Shown: in pieces, positions 26,239-35,304 of the stretch | How positions within the stretch are numbered: the first letter of the stretch is position 1 | How the letters are laid out: the number at the start of each line of letters is the position of its first letter | From: Holophagaceae bacterium | GTDB taxonomy: Bacteria; Acidobacteriota; Holophagae; Holophagales; Holophagaceae | Assembly: GCA_025363715.1 (NCBI GenBank) | Contig: JANYLR010000018.1 | Coordinates: 1 to 49,060, forward strand | Reading direction: 5' to 3' | Length of the DNA: 49,060 nt | The notes under the pieces: model-generated | Seen by the model: only the letters and a program-made list of their open reading frames with translations | Database searches by the model: none | What the model was told of the DNA's origin: nothing | Translations under genes and position numbers: made by a program

Positions 26239-27687
26239 CTAGACCGCGGCTGGGACGGCGGCCAGATCCTTCGCCCAGGCGGTCACCGGGCGGACGCCCT
26301 TGGGCGGCTGCAGGGCCTTCTGGTAGCGCCGGAGCTCGCCATCATGATTGACGATGAAATCGCTCTCTTCCGCGTAGCTGGTGGTGGGCAGCCAGGCGGT
26401 CGCGCTCCGGCCCAGGTCCGAAGACTGCGCCTCCAAGGCCAGGCTGAAGGAGGCTGCCTGGATGATCTGCGTCAGCAGCGCGCTCTCCTTGGGGCTCGTG
26501 AAGGCCTCGTCGTGCAGCAGTACCACAGCCCTGACTTCGCCCTGTTGGACCTTGCCCAGGAGCTCTTCCAGAACCCCAAACCGGAAGCCCCGCTCGGTGA
26601 ACCCCCTCCGGTTCAGAATGCCGTCGTCACTGGTCTGGTACTTGGGCAGCACCACGGGGATGGTCTTGTCCCCGCTACCAAAGCGCAGGTCCGCTGTGGA
26701 GGCCAACTCGCCCAGGCGCTGGGCGGCATCGCAGCCGAAGGTGCCCTGGCCGATCACGGCCACGGGACCCGCGGCCTGCAGGGCTTCGCGGATGGCCTCC
26801 AGGGGGGCGGGCGTACCCTTCAGGGTGGGTAGCGGGGCCTTCCCCGTGCGGTTGTAGCGCGGGTAGGCCTGGCGCTCCGCATCGCTGATGAAGTGGGTGG
26901 TCTCTTTCCCTGCCAGGGGCCGGGGCCGGAGGCGATGGATCTGGTTGCCTTCGTGGTCGATCCAAATGGGGTTGCCCAGGGCCGAGTGGCGACTGATGGA
27001 GGGTACGCTCTTGAGGTACCAGACCCGCTTGCGGAACCGGAAATCCCGGCTCGTGAGGGCGCCCACAGGGCAGAGGTCCACCACATTTCCGGCAAAGGGG
27101 TTCTGGTCCATGCTCTTGCCGGTGAAGGTCGTGACTTCCAGGTGGGAGCCCCGGGAGGCTACGGTCAGCTCGCCCCCCCCGCTGATCTCTCGGGTGAAGC
27201 GCACGCAGCGGGTGCAGTGGATGCAGCGGTTCTTGTCGATGACGATCTTCGCGCCCAGATCCTCGTAGCGGTAGCGCCGCTTCACTTCGGCCATGCGGGA
27301 ATCGCCGCTGCCGTAGTGGTACGAGTAGTCCTGCAGCTTGCATTCGCCAGCCTGGTCGCAGATGGGGCAGTCCAGCGGGTGGTTGATGAGCAGGAACTCC
27401 ATCACGCCGGCCCGGGCGTCGGCCACGGCGGGGGTGTTGGTGAAGACTTCCATCACCACGGCATCGGGATTGTCCTTGGGCGCCGGGGGCACCGTGGTGG
27501 TGCAGCTGGTGGCCAGCTTGGGCTGGCCCTTGATCTCCACCAGGCACATGCGGCAAGTAGCCACTGGGCTGAGCGCCGGGTGATAGCAGTAGTGGGGGAT
27601 ATCGATGCCCACGGTGCGGCAGGCATCCAGCACCAAGGTGCCGGGGGTCACGCTCAGTTCAACGTCGTTGATCTTGATCGTCGGCAT
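26239..27687 (-). CDS. nuoG: NADH-quinone oxidoreductase subunit G (short form)
   Basis: A 482-residue NuoG-like iron-sulfur protein. The N-terminal ferredoxin has four cluster cysteines (HYCYH, ATCRMC, ATSC; about residues 34-62). Then come HPLDCPICDQAGEC (N3 site with His ligand) and DKNRCIHCTRCVRF with DLCPVGAL (N4). The C-terminal molybdopterin-oxidoreductase-like domain is shortened and lacks the extra N7 cysteines. No other nuo gene is near, unlike the usual operon. The ATG at 27687 is well supported. It may serve complex I from a distance or a smaller hydrogenase or dehydrogenase complex. Confidence 0.88.
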   Translation of the reverse strand: MPTIKINDVELSVTPGTLVLDACRTVGIDIPHYCYHPALSPVATCRMCLVEIKGQPKLATSCTTTVPPAPKDNPDAVVMEVFTNTPAVADARAGVMEFLLINHPLDCPICDQAGECKLQDYSYHYGSGDSRMAEVKRRYRYEDLGAKIVIDKNRCIHCTRCVRFTREISGGGELTVASRGSHLEVTTFTGKSMDQNPFAGNVVDLCPVGALTSRDFRFRKRVWYLKSVPSISRHSALGNPIWIDHEGNQIHRLRPRPLAGKETTHFISDAERQAYPRYNRTGKAPLPTLKGTPAPLEAIREALQAAGPVAVIGQGTFGCDAAQRLGELASTADLRFGSGDKTIPVVLPKYQTSDDGILNRRGFTERGFRFGVLEELLGKVQQGEVRAVVLLHDEAFTSPKESALLTQIIQAASFSLALEAQSSDLGRSATAWLPTTSYAEESDFIVNHDGELRRYQKALQPPKGVRPVTAWAKDLAAVPAAV

Positions 27688-27756
27688 GGGCCCGCTCCAG
27701 GCCTACCAGGATGGGGCTTGGGCCCGGGAAGGTAAAGATGGCCCCTTGCGAGCCGA

Positions 27757-28095
27757 TCAGCCCCTGCCAACCGCGCCCACCATGCAGCGCCGGCAGAAGT
27801 CCAGGAAGTCCTCCAGATCCGGGATGTCCACATTCACTGTGGCGGGAATCACATTCGGAATGACCACCCGCCGGCGCAGCTCGCCCGTGGCCTCCAGGGA
27901 GAAAATGAACCAGGCCAGCCGGTCCTTTTCGGAGGACAGGGTGAGGCTCACCAGCTTGGTCTCGAAGAAGAGGTCGGGGGCGCCGCCATCCTCGGGGGTC
28001 TTCCACTCCGGAATGTGGCCCCGCTTGACGAATTCGGCCTTCAGCTGCTCCAGCGTGTGCTGGGCCGTGAACTGAACCTCGACCTGGACATCCAT
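27757..28095 (-). CDS. hypothetical protein upstream of nuoG
   Basis: A 112-residue protein I do not recognise. It starts MDVQVEVQFTAQHTLEQL after a GGGGGAGGGGG site, is mixed alpha/beta and contains two Cys near the end (FCRRCMVG). No signal peptide or membrane segment. It is 69 bases upstream of nuoG on the same strand and might be cotranscribed. The 125 bases between it and the divergent purH hold no clear motif. Confidence 0.6.
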   Translation of the reverse strand: MDVQVEVQFTAQHTLEQLKAEFVKRGHIPEWKTPEDGGAPDLFFETKLVSLTLSSEKDRLAWFIFSLEATGELRRRVVIPNVIPATVNVDIPDLEDFLDFCRRCMVGAVGRG

Positions 28096-28220
28096 CGCGT
28101 CCCCCTCCCCCTTCCTTTTCGGCCGGTTCACCCAATACCCAAGCTTGGGCATCGGCTTAGGCATCCGGCCCTTCCGAAAGCGCGTAGAGCATGGAAAAAT
28201 CGAGGGTTCAGGGGGCAGAC

Positions 28221-29765
28221 ATGCCGACGGCATTGATCTCAGTGTTTGACAAGGTGGGACTGCTCCCACTGGCGGAAGGGCTGTTGGCCCAGGGCTGGCG
28301 GATCCTGGCCACGGGGGGCACCCTCCGCACCCTCCAGGAAGCCAAGCTGGAGGCCCTGGAGGTGGCCGCCTACACCGGCGCCCCCGAATGCTTCGACGGG
28401 CGGGTGAAGACCCTGCACCCCCGCATCCATGGCGGCCTGCTCTTCAGGCGCGACCTGGCCGACCACGTGGCCGACGCCAAGGCCCAGGGCATCGAGCCCA
28501 TCGATCTGGTGGTGATCAACCTCTACCCCTTCGAAGCCACCATCGCCCGGGAGGGCGTCACCGCCGCGGAAGCCATCGAGCAGATCGACATCGGCGGCCC
28601 CAGCATGATCCGCAGCGCCTCCAAGAACCACACCTCGGTGACGGTGCTCACGGACCCCGCCCAGTACGGCCCCTACCTGGAAAAGCTCCAGGCGGGCACC
28701 TGGAGCCTGGAGGACCGGCGGCGCTGCGCCCTGGAGGCCTTCCGCCGCACCGCCGCCTACGACGCCGCCATCTCGGGCTGGATGGAACGGGAGCTGGTCT
28801 CCAAGAAGGCCACGGAGCTGCCCCACCACCTGGGCCTGAACCTGGTCCAGAAGCAGGGCCTCCGCTATGGCGAGAACCCCCACCAGGCCGCGGCCTTCTT
28901 CGTGGAGCCCGGCCGCCCGGTCGTGGGCATCGCGGCCTGCCACCAGCACCAGGGCAAGGAGCTGAGCTTCAACAACCTGCTGGACGCCGACGCCTGCGCC
29001 CGGCTGGTCTGGCAGTTCGCGGCCCCGGCCTGCGTCATCGTCAAGCACAACAACCCCTGCGGCGTGGGCCAGGGGCCCCATGCCCTGGAGGCCTTCGTGC
29101 GCGCCCAGGCCGGCGATCCCGTCAGCGCCTTCGGCGGCATCGTGGCCTTCAACCGGCCCGTGGGCGTGGAGGTGGCCCAGCTCATGGCCCAGAACTTCTG
29201 GGAAGTGATCCTGGCGCCGGCCTTCACGGGCGAGGCCCTGGAAGTCTTCGCGGCCAAGAAGCAGCTGCGCATCCTCCAGACCCCGGACAGCTGGCCCCAA
29301 AGCGCCGAAGGCCTGGACAGCCGCTCCATCGGCGGGGGCTACCTCGTGCAGAAGGCCGATGACGCCTTCGCGCCCTTCGAATCCTGGGAGGTGAAGGCCA
29401 CGGGCGCCGGCGCCAAGCCCAGCGCCGAGGACCTGCAGCTGGCCCAGCGGGTGGCCAAGGCCGTGAAGTCCAACGCCATCGTGCTGGTGAAGGACGGTGC
29501 CACCGTGGGTATCGGAGCGGGCCAGATGAGCCGGGTGGATTCCGTGGAGATCGCCTGCCGCAAGGCCGGTGCCCGAGCCCGGGGCGCCGTGCTGGGCAGC
29601 GACGCCTTCTTCCCCTTCGCGGATGGGCTCGAAGTGGCCGCCAGCCACGGGGTCTCCGCCTTCGTCGAGCCAGGGGGCAGCCTCCGGGACAACGAAGTCG
29701 TCGCCGCCGCTCAGAAACTCGGCGTGTGGCTCTTCTTCACAGGCATGAGACATTTCAGGCACTGA
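28221..29765 (+). CDS. purH: bifunctional AICAR transformylase / IMP cyclohydrolase
   Basis: A 514-residue PurH that performs the last two steps of IMP synthesis. The N-terminal cyclohydrolase (MGS-like) domain has LATGGTLRTL and GRVKTLHPRIHGGLL. The C-terminal formyltransferase domain has the KHNNPCG catalytic Lys-His pair, the SAFGGIVAFN block and SDAFFPFADGLEVAA. Length and motifs are normal. The ATG at 28221 has GGGGGCAG upstream. The 446-bp GxxExxY repeat unit begins five bases after its stop. Confidence 0.97.
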   Translation: MPTALISVFDKVGLLPLAEGLLAQGWRILATGGTLRTLQEAKLEALEVAAYTGAPECFDGRVKTLHPRIHGGLLFRRDLADHVADAKAQGIEPIDLVVINLYPFEATIAREGVTAAEAIEQIDIGGPSMIRSASKNHTSVTVLTDPAQYGPYLEKLQAGTWSLEDRRRCALEAFRRTAAYDAAISGWMERELVSKKATELPHHLGLNLVQKQGLRYGENPHQAAAFFVEPGRPVVGIAACHQHQGKELSFNNLLDADACARLVWQFAAPACVIVKHNNPCGVGQGPHALEAFVRAQAGDPVSAFGGIVAFNRPVGVEVAQLMAQNFWEVILAPAFTGEALEVFAAKKQLRILQTPDSWPQSAEGLDSRSIGGGYLVQKADDAFAPFESWEVKATGAGAKPSAEDLQLAQRVAKAVKSNAIVLVKDGATVGIGAGQMSRVDSVEIACRKAGARARGAVLGSDAFFPFADGLEVAASHGVSAFVEPGGSLRDNEVVAAAQKLGVWLFFTGMRHFRH

Positions 29766-29770
29766 TTGGA

Positions 29771-30216
29771 AACCGCGAATGACGCGAATGGTCGCGAATG
29801 AAGACCTGATTTTCAAAGACGAGACTTATGCCATCGTCGGGGCTGCCATGGAGGTTCATTCCGCCCTGGGGCCTGGATTTCTGGAAGCAGTCTATGCTGA
29901 TGCTCTAGCTGTGGAATTAGAGTCCCGCGGCATTCCTTTTGAACGTGAAGTCCGCATTGACGTCACCTACAAAGGCCGGCTGCTAGATCACGGCTATCGG
30001 GCCGATTTTGTTGCCTTCCGGCAAATCATCCTCGAGTTGAAGGCCATCAAATCTTTGAGTGACCTTGAAAAGGCCCAGGCAATCAACTACCTGAAGGCGA
30101 CAACCCAACCTCTTGCCCTGCTGATTAATTTTGGAGCTTCCAAGCTAGATTGGATGCGCTTGGTCCTCACCTGATTTCGCCTCTTTCATTCGCGCCCATT
30201 CGCGCCATTCGCGGTT
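29771..30216. mobile_element. 446-bp inverted-repeat unit carrying a GxxExxY gene
   Basis: The ends at 29771-29802 and 30185-30216 are 32-bp inverted copies with two mismatches, made of CGCGAATG-type subrepeats. They enclose a single gene whose first codons lie in the left repeat. The unit fits exactly between purH and alaS; its right end is five bases from the alaS start, which has no ribosome-binding site. No target duplication is obvious. The 16062-16502 region bears related repeats. Confidence 0.65.
29779..30174 (+). CDS. GxxExxY protein (PD-(D/E)XK nuclease-like)
   Basis: A 131-residue protein of the GxxExxY family (PDDEXK_3). The name-giving motif is LGPGFLEAVYADAL. Nuclease-like residues are visible in the order E (FLEAVY), D (GYRADFVAF) and ELKAIKSL. 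Its role is unknown; such genes occur in many copies in some genomes, flanked by CGCGAATG repeats. The start codon lies inside the left repeat, with alternatives at 29779 or 29788. It is less GC-rich than purH and alaS on either side. Confidence 0.85.
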   Translation: MTRMVANEDLIFKDETYAIVGAAMEVHSALGPGFLEAVYADALAVELESRGIPFEREVRIDVTYKGRLLDHGYRADFVAFRQIILELKAIKSLSDLEKAQAINYLKATTQPLALLINFGASKLDWMRLVLT

Positions 30217-30221
30217 AAAAA

Positions 30222-32843
30222 ATGAAAACTTCTGAACTCCGCCAGCGATTCCTGCAGTACTTCGAGCGCCAGGGGCACCGCCGGGTGGCTTCCAGCGCGG
30301 TGATCGGGCCGGCGGACGACCCCACGGTGATGTGGACGAATTCGGGCATGATCCAGTTCAAGGATGTGTTCCTGGGCAAGGAGAACCGCGACTACAGCCG
30401 CGCCACCAGCAGCCAGAAGTGCTTGCGGGCCGGGGGCAAGCACAACGATCTGGACATGGTTGGCTTCACCGCTCGCCACCACACCTTCTTTGAAATGCTC
30501 GGCAATTTCAGCTTCGGCGACTACTTCAAGGCCGATGCCATCCGTTTCGCCTGGGAGTTCATCACCGGGCCCGTGGATCAGGGCTGCCTGGCTTTGGACC
30601 CCACGAAGATGTGGATCACCGTCTTCGAGGGCGCCGACGGCGTGCCCGCGGACACCGAGGCCGAGGAGCTGTGGAAGGCGGCGGGCGTGCCCCCGGAACG
30701 CATCATGCGCTTCGGCAAGAAGGACAACTTCTGGCAGATGGGCGACACGGGCCCCTGCGGCCCATGCTCGGAGATGCACTACGATCGGGGTGCCCACATC
30801 CCCGGCGACGCCACGCCCAATGGCGATGGCGACCGGGTCATGGAGATCTGGAACCTGGTCTTCATGCAGTACGAGCGGGATTCGAAGGGTGTGCTCACCC
30901 CGCTGCCCAAACCCAGCATCGATACGGGCATGGGCCTGGAACGCACGGCCAGCATCATTCAGGGCGTGGACACCAACTACGAGATCGATCTGTTTGCCCC
31001 CATCTTCGAGGCCATCTGGAAGGCCGCCAAGGTCAATCCCGAGGATCGCCGGGAGCACGCGAACCGCACCGCTTCCCAGGTGGTGGCCGACCACATCCGC
31101 GCCGCCACCTTCATGTGCTTCGACGGCGTGGTGCCCAGCAACGAGGGCCGGGGCTACGTGCTGCGCAAGATCGTGCGGCGGGCCCTTCGCTTCGGCCGCA
31201 AGCTCGGCATCGAGGGCCTCTTCTTCGCGGAGCTGGCCCCGGCTGTCTTCCAGGCCATGGGCGATCAGTACCCTGAGCTGCTGGCTGAGCTGGGCCGCAT
31301 CCAGAAATCCCTGCACCGGGAGGAGCAGCAGTTCAGCCAGACCCTATCGGCGGGGCTGAAGATCCTTGAAGCCAGCGACGTAGCCAAGGGCGCCCTGGCA
31401 GGCTCGGATATCTTCCGCCTCTACGATACCTATGGCTTTCCCGTGGATCTGGTGGAGGACTGGTGCCGGGAGCGGGGCATCGCCCCGGATCTGGCAGGCT
31501 TCGAACTGGAGCTGGGCGCCCAGCGCACCCGCGCCCGGGCCGCCATGAAGACCCACGACCTCCGCCTGGCAGGGGACCTGGCCATCCTCGCGGACCTGCC
31601 GCCCACCCGCTTCATGGGCTACGACAACCTGGAAGCCCAGGCCCACGTGGTGGCGCTCTTCGATGGGGGCCATCGCCGGGTGAAGCAGTTGACGGGCGAG
31701 GGGTATGCCCTTCTGGATCGCACGCCCTTTTATGCCCTGTCCGGCGGCCAGGTGGGTGATACGGGTCAGCTGCGCTTCGAGAGCGGCCACGCCGAAGTGC
31801 TGGACTGCATGGCCCCCGCGCCGAAGCGCCATCTGCACAAAGTCCTGGTGACCGGCATCCTGGTGGAAAACATGGCCGTCAACGCCCTGGTGCACCCCAT
31901 CCGTCGGCGCCGGATCCGTGCCCACCACACGGCCACCCACCTGCTGCACGCGGCCCTGCGGGAGGTGCTAGGCTCCCATGTCAAGCAGGCGGGCAGTGTG
32001 GTGGATGCCGCCCGGCTCCGCTTCGACTTCACCCACTTCGCACCCCTCGAGCCGGCCCAGATCGCCGAGATCGAGCGACTGGCCTCCCGCCAGGCTCTAA
32101 AATCGACGGATACGGAAGTCAAGGAAATGGATATTGAGGAGGCGCTCGCCTCCGGCGCCATGGCCCTCTTCGGCGAGAAGTACGGGGATGTGGTTCGGGT
32201 GGTGCAGGTCCCGGGCTTCTCCACCGAGCTCTGCGGCGGCACCCATGTCCCGAACACCGGCGAGATCGGCGTGGTGAAAATCATCTCCGAAGGTGCAGTC
32301 GCCGCAGGTGTCCGGCGCATCGAGGCCGTGGCCGGCGAGATGGCCCTGGAACTGCTGCAGGCTGACGAGAATCTCATCCACGGGCTGGCCCGGCAGGCCA
32401 ATGCCAGCCGGGAGGTCCTGCCCGAATGGCTGGCGGCCAAGGACCAGCGCATCACTCAGCTAGAGCGGGATCTGAAGGAAGCCAAGCTGAAGGCCGCGGG
32501 CGGCGGTGGCAGCGCCGAACAGGTCGAACAGGTGAAGGGCATCACCCTGGTCACGGCCCTGGTTGAAGGCCTCGAGGGCAACGCCTTGCGTGAGTTTATG
32601 GACCAGGTGCGAACTCGGCATTCCAGCGCCGTCATCGTGCTGGCTTCCAAGACCGCCGAGGACAAGGTGGCCGCCCTGGTGGCTGTTTCCCCGGAGCTGC
32701 CCTACGATGCCGGAGCCTTGTTCAAGACCATGCTTCCGGCCCTGAGTGGGCGAGGGGGCGGTAAGAAGGACCTGGCCCAAGGCGGCGGAACCAACCCCGC
32801 GGGCCTGCCCGAAGCCCTGGCGGCCCTGAGGGCTGCGCTCTAG
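30222..32843 (+). CDS. alaS: alanyl-tRNA synthetase
   Basis: An 873-residue class II synthetase of normal length. The catalytic domain starts RQRFLQYFERQGHRRVASS and includes the MWTNSGMIQFKDVF and FFEMLGNFSFGDYFK blocks. The editing domain has HHTATHLLHAAL (HXXXH) and CGGTHV, its zinc ligands. The C-Ala domain ends with SGRGGGKKDLAQGGG. The ATG is only five bases from the GxxExxY unit, and no Shine-Dalgarno sequence is seen upstream; an A-rich stretch (AAAAA) is there instead. Confidence 0.96.
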   Translation: MKTSELRQRFLQYFERQGHRRVASSAVIGPADDPTVMWTNSGMIQFKDVFLGKENRDYSRATSSQKCLRAGGKHNDLDMVGFTARHHTFFEMLGNFSFGDYFKADAIRFAWEFITGPVDQGCLALDPTKMWITVFEGADGVPADTEAEELWKAAGVPPERIMRFGKKDNFWQMGDTGPCGPCSEMHYDRGAHIPGDATPNGDGDRVMEIWNLVFMQYERDSKGVLTPLPKPSIDTGMGLERTASIIQGVDTNYEIDLFAPIFEAIWKAAKVNPEDRREHANRTASQVVADHIRAATFMCFDGVVPSNEGRGYVLRKIVRRALRFGRKLGIEGLFFAELAPAVFQAMGDQYPELLAELGRIQKSLHREEQQFSQTLSAGLKILEASDVAKGALAGSDIFRLYDTYGFPVDLVEDWCRERGIAPDLAGFELELGAQRTRARAAMKTHDLRLAGDLAILADLPPTRFMGYDNLEAQAHVVALFDGGHRRVKQLTGEGYALLDRTPFYALSGGQVGDTGQLRFESGHAEVLDCMAPAPKRHLHKVLVTGILVENMAVNALVHPIRRRRIRAHHTATHLLHAALREVLGSHVKQAGSVVDAARLRFDFTHFAPLEPAQIAEIERLASRQALKSTDTEVKEMDIEEALASGAMALFGEKYGDVVRVVQVPGFSTELCGGTHVPNTGEIGVVKIISEGAVAAGVRRIEAVAGEMALELLQADENLIHGLARQANASREVLPEWLAAKDQRITQLERDLKEAKLKAAGGGGSAEQVEQVKGITLVTALVEGLEGNALREFMDQVRTRHSSAVIVLASKTAEDKVAALVAVSPELPYDAGALFKTMLPALSGRGGGKKDLAQGGGTNPAGLPEALAALRAAL

Positions 32844-32862
32844 GGTCCGGGAATCAAAAGAA

Positions 32863-32998
32863 GCTGGTCGCGGAAGGCACGGTACCTACCCGGAAAGCAC
32901 AGAAAAAGTGCCTCGCGCGTGGCCGGGAAGCTTTTCCCTGGCAGCCTGCCGAGAACCTTCTGCGCCTTCTGTGAATTCCCGAGTCTTCCGCGACCAGC
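32863..32998. repeat. GGTCGCGGAAG-type inverted repeat
   Basis: Arms at 32863-32876 and 32985-32998 are 14-base perfect inverted copies (GCTGGTCGCGGAAG). The 108 bases between carry further weak symmetry. It lies between alaS and the convergent cytochrome P460 gene and may act as a terminator or be a small non-autonomous repeat. Confidence 0.6.
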
Positions 32999-33023
32999 AG
33001 ATCCTTGGCTACGGTGGGCCCGT

Positions 33024-34013
33024 CTACTGCTTCGCCGCCACGGCTCCGCCCTTCTCGTGGCAGCCGAGGCAGGTGGCCAGCTTGGTATCGGGACTGCGCC
33101 AATAGACGCTGTCTTGATTGCCGAATTCCTTCTGCAACTCCGCAGGCACCCGGCCCCAGTAGAAGGCGAAGGCCGTGGTGCCATCGGCCTTGGTTTCCTT
33201 CATATAGAGGGGTCCAGGCTCGGTACTGGGCTTGCCCTTGGCATCGGTGAAGGTGGACATCACGGCGTAGGCCCCCGGAGGGAGCGGCTTGCCCGCCTTG
33301 TAGGCGTCGATACCCGAGGCCGAGACCCAGACCCGGCGCCAGCGATCACCATGGGCCTTGCTGCGTTCCGGCGCTGACTCAGCCGGTTCAAGGCTGGCGT
33401 AATCCAGGGCCCGGATGGGCAGTTCGGCTTCGACATCATTACGCTTGGCCTTGTCGGCTTCGGCTGCGGCCTTGTTGGTCTCCTCATTGCCAAAGACCAT
33501 GATGCCGCCCAGCTTGCCGCTGAAACCCCAGCAGCCGAGCCAGATCAGCCCCAGGAGCAGGGCTGGCGCACCCACACCCCGTTCCCAGAATCGGCGGCCA
33601 GCATGATGGCGGTGCTCGCTACCGCCCTCGGCAGTGCTGTAGTCCCGACGCCAGATCCGCCAGAGGATGAAGACGCAGACCCCGCCGACCAGGAAGCCCG
33701 CCAGGGCAGCCAGGATGTGGAATTCCAGCATCCGCTGGAGCACCTGCTTCTCATTGGCGATCACCGGAAGGAACCCGGAGGGGGTGATGAGGTTGATCTG
33801 GCGCCCCCAGACCAGCCCGCTGAAGAGGGCCACGGTGCTGGCGAGCCACCCGATCACCGCAACGAAGAAAGAGGTGGCCACCAGAAGCCGCCCCTGGCGG
33901 GGGAGAAAGGAAACCAGCATGGCCAGGGGCAGTACGGCCACCAGGCCCAGGGGAATGTGGACGAAGGCAGGGTGTTCCCGGGCGATGAACTCAATCAGGG
34001 GGGATGCCGACAT
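33024..34013 (-). CDS. membrane protein with C-terminal cytochrome P460-like haem domain
   Basis: A 329-residue protein. Residues about 15-170 contain five hydrophobic segments with HPAFVHIPLGLVAVLPLA, similar to DUF2231-type membrane proteins. Residues about 195-329 resemble cytochrome P460-like domains and end with the haem motif CLGCH (315-319). A charged linker (AAEADKAKRND) joins the two. It would place a c-type haem on the periplasmic face of the inner membrane. It is the last gene of the four-gene cytochrome operon, 12 bases after the beta-barrel gene. The name of the N-terminal domain is tentative. Confidence 0.75.
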   Translation of the reverse strand: MSASPLIEFIAREHPAFVHIPLGLVAVLPLAMLVSFLPRQGRLLVATSFFVAVIGWLASTVALFSGLVWGRQINLITPSGFLPVIANEKQVLQRMLEFHILAALAGFLVGGVCVFILWRIWRRDYSTAEGGSEHRHHAGRRFWERGVGAPALLLGLIWLGCWGFSGKLGGIMVFGNEETNKAAAEADKAKRNDVEAELPIRALDYASLEPAESAPERSKAHGDRWRRVWVSASGIDAYKAGKPLPPGAYAVMSTFTDAKGKPSTEPGPLYMKETKADGTTAFAFYWGRVPAELQKEFGNQDSVYWRSPDTKLATCLGCHEKGGAVAAKQ

Positions 34014-34025
34014 GAGACTCCTGGA

Positions 34026-34898
34026 TCAGAAAACGCGGGCCACGTTGAACCCGATGGCCCAATTCGCCGACCGGTGCGGGCCCCCGCCGAAGTCGCCACT
34101 CATCACCTGGTTGGCGGTGGTGCCGCTGGCGTTGGTGCCGAATAGGGAGAACCGGTGCTTGAAGGTCTTGTACGAAATCCCGGCGCCGAATCCATTCTGG
34201 TAGGAGGTGCGGCCATCGGTGGTGCCGATGGGCATGGCCTTGGAGAACTTGGAGGGTCGGGGGTAGTACTCGCCCATGAAGGAGAATTTTTCCGTGAAGC
34301 CGATGCGGAAGCCCAATCCCACGTTGAAGACGCCGCCCTTGTTGGCCTTCGTATTCGGGGTGGCCCCGGGCGGAACCGCCAGGATCGTGTCGGAGGTGGT
34401 GGTCTTCGTGATGTACGAGGGCACCAGGGAGAAGATGATGTCGTCGGTGATGAAGATCTCGGTGGGGACCTGGAGAGCCAGGCCGGAGATGCCCACCGTA
34501 CCGGCGGCCGTGACGGTCTGCTTCACCACCTCGTCGAAGCGTTCGGCCCGAACGGCCATGCGGACCCGTTCGCCATTCAAGACCTGTTCCTGGAGCCCGA
34601 AAGTAAAGGTCTTGTTATCCGTTGTGCGGTAGATGAAGGCGTTCAAACCAGGCACGGACTTGATGCCGAAGGTCAAGCCAACCCCGGCCCAGGTGAATCC
34701 ATCCAGTCCGTAGACATCCTTGCCATGGTCCTTGACGGCCTGTTCAAACCGGTGGGTGAACACTGCTCCGATATCCCAATACTGCATCCGCTCGGCGGTA
34801 GGCAGATTGATCGCCAGGGGATATTCTGACGATTCGGCATGGAGCGCCCCCCCGGCCAGGAGGGCGCAAGCGAGCAGGGGGGCGTTCTTCCGTGTCAT
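34026..34898 (-). CDS. outer-membrane beta-barrel, DUF5777 type
   Basis: A 290-residue protein with a signal peptide (MTRKNAPLLACALLAGGALHAES). The mature part is Gly/aromatic-rich with alternating strands (FTWAGVGLTFGIKS, FNVGLGFRIGFTEKFSFMGEYYPRP, WAIGFNVARVF), ending in Phe as outer membrane proteins do. The whole resembles the DUF5777 beta-barrel family, often found beside cytochromes. It probably forms a pore or sheath in the outer membrane. It lies 16 bases after the monohaem cytochrome gene. Confidence 0.72.
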   Translation of the reverse strand: MTRKNAPLLACALLAGGALHAESSEYPLAINLPTAERMQYWDIGAVFTHRFEQAVKDHGKDVYGLDGFTWAGVGLTFGIKSVPGLNAFIYRTTDNKTFTFGLQEQVLNGERVRMAVRAERFDEVVKQTVTAAGTVGISGLALQVPTEIFITDDIIFSLVPSYITKTTTSDTILAVPPGATPNTKANKGGVFNVGLGFRIGFTEKFSFMGEYYPRPSKFSKAMPIGTTDGRTSYQNGFGAGISYKTFKHRFSLFGTNASGTTANQVMSGDFGGGPHRSANWAIGFNVARVF

Positions 34899-34914
34899 CG
34901 GATCTCCAGAGAGC

Positions 34915-35265
34915 TTACTTGGCGGCGAACTTGCGCATGATGGGGATCATCTTCTCGACATCCGCCTGAGTCATCTTGTCCTTGAAGGCCGGCATCTTGT
35001 CCTTGCCTTCCATGGTGACCTTGATCCAGTCGCTGTCCTTCTTCTTGTTGGCCTTGCGGCTATCGGTGAAGTCGAACCCGTTGTCCGGAAGCGGCTTGCC
35101 GCTGTTGTCGCGGCCGCTGCCATTGGCACCGTGGCAGCGGGCGCATGCATCTGTCCAGTATTTCTGGAGGTCGCCGCCCGAGAACTTGGGCAAGTCCTTG
35201 GCCGGGTCGCCGGCGATAAGAGACGCACCGGCAAGAAGCAGGGCGGGCAGGGTCAAGCGATTCAT
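34915..35265 (-). CDS. periplasmic monohaem cytochrome c
   Basis: A 116-residue protein with signal peptide (MNRLTLPALLLAGASLIAG) and one haem motif CARCH (41-45) in DACARCHGANGSG, the class I cytochrome c pattern. A likely Met axial ligand lies in DKMPAFKDKM. The ATG at 35265 is preferred because AGGAGG precedes it. Such small proteins carry electrons across the periplasm. It is the second gene of the cytochrome operon, 39 bases after the multiheme gene. Confidence 0.88.
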   Translation of the reverse strand: MNRLTLPALLLAGASLIAGDPAKDLPKFSGGDLQKYWTDACARCHGANGSGRDNSGKPLPDNGFDFTDSRKANKKKDSDWIKVTMEGKDKMPAFKDKMTQADVEKMIPIMRKFAAK

Positions 35266-35304
35266 GGATCCTCCTATAGGGTGGTGTAAAAGGCAGGTTG
35301 GCAC

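Noticed and set aside
28239..29816. A 525-codon minus-strand open frame across purH
   Set aside because: Antisense shadow of purH; composition (Gly, His, Ala rich) is typical of out-of-frame high-GC sequence.
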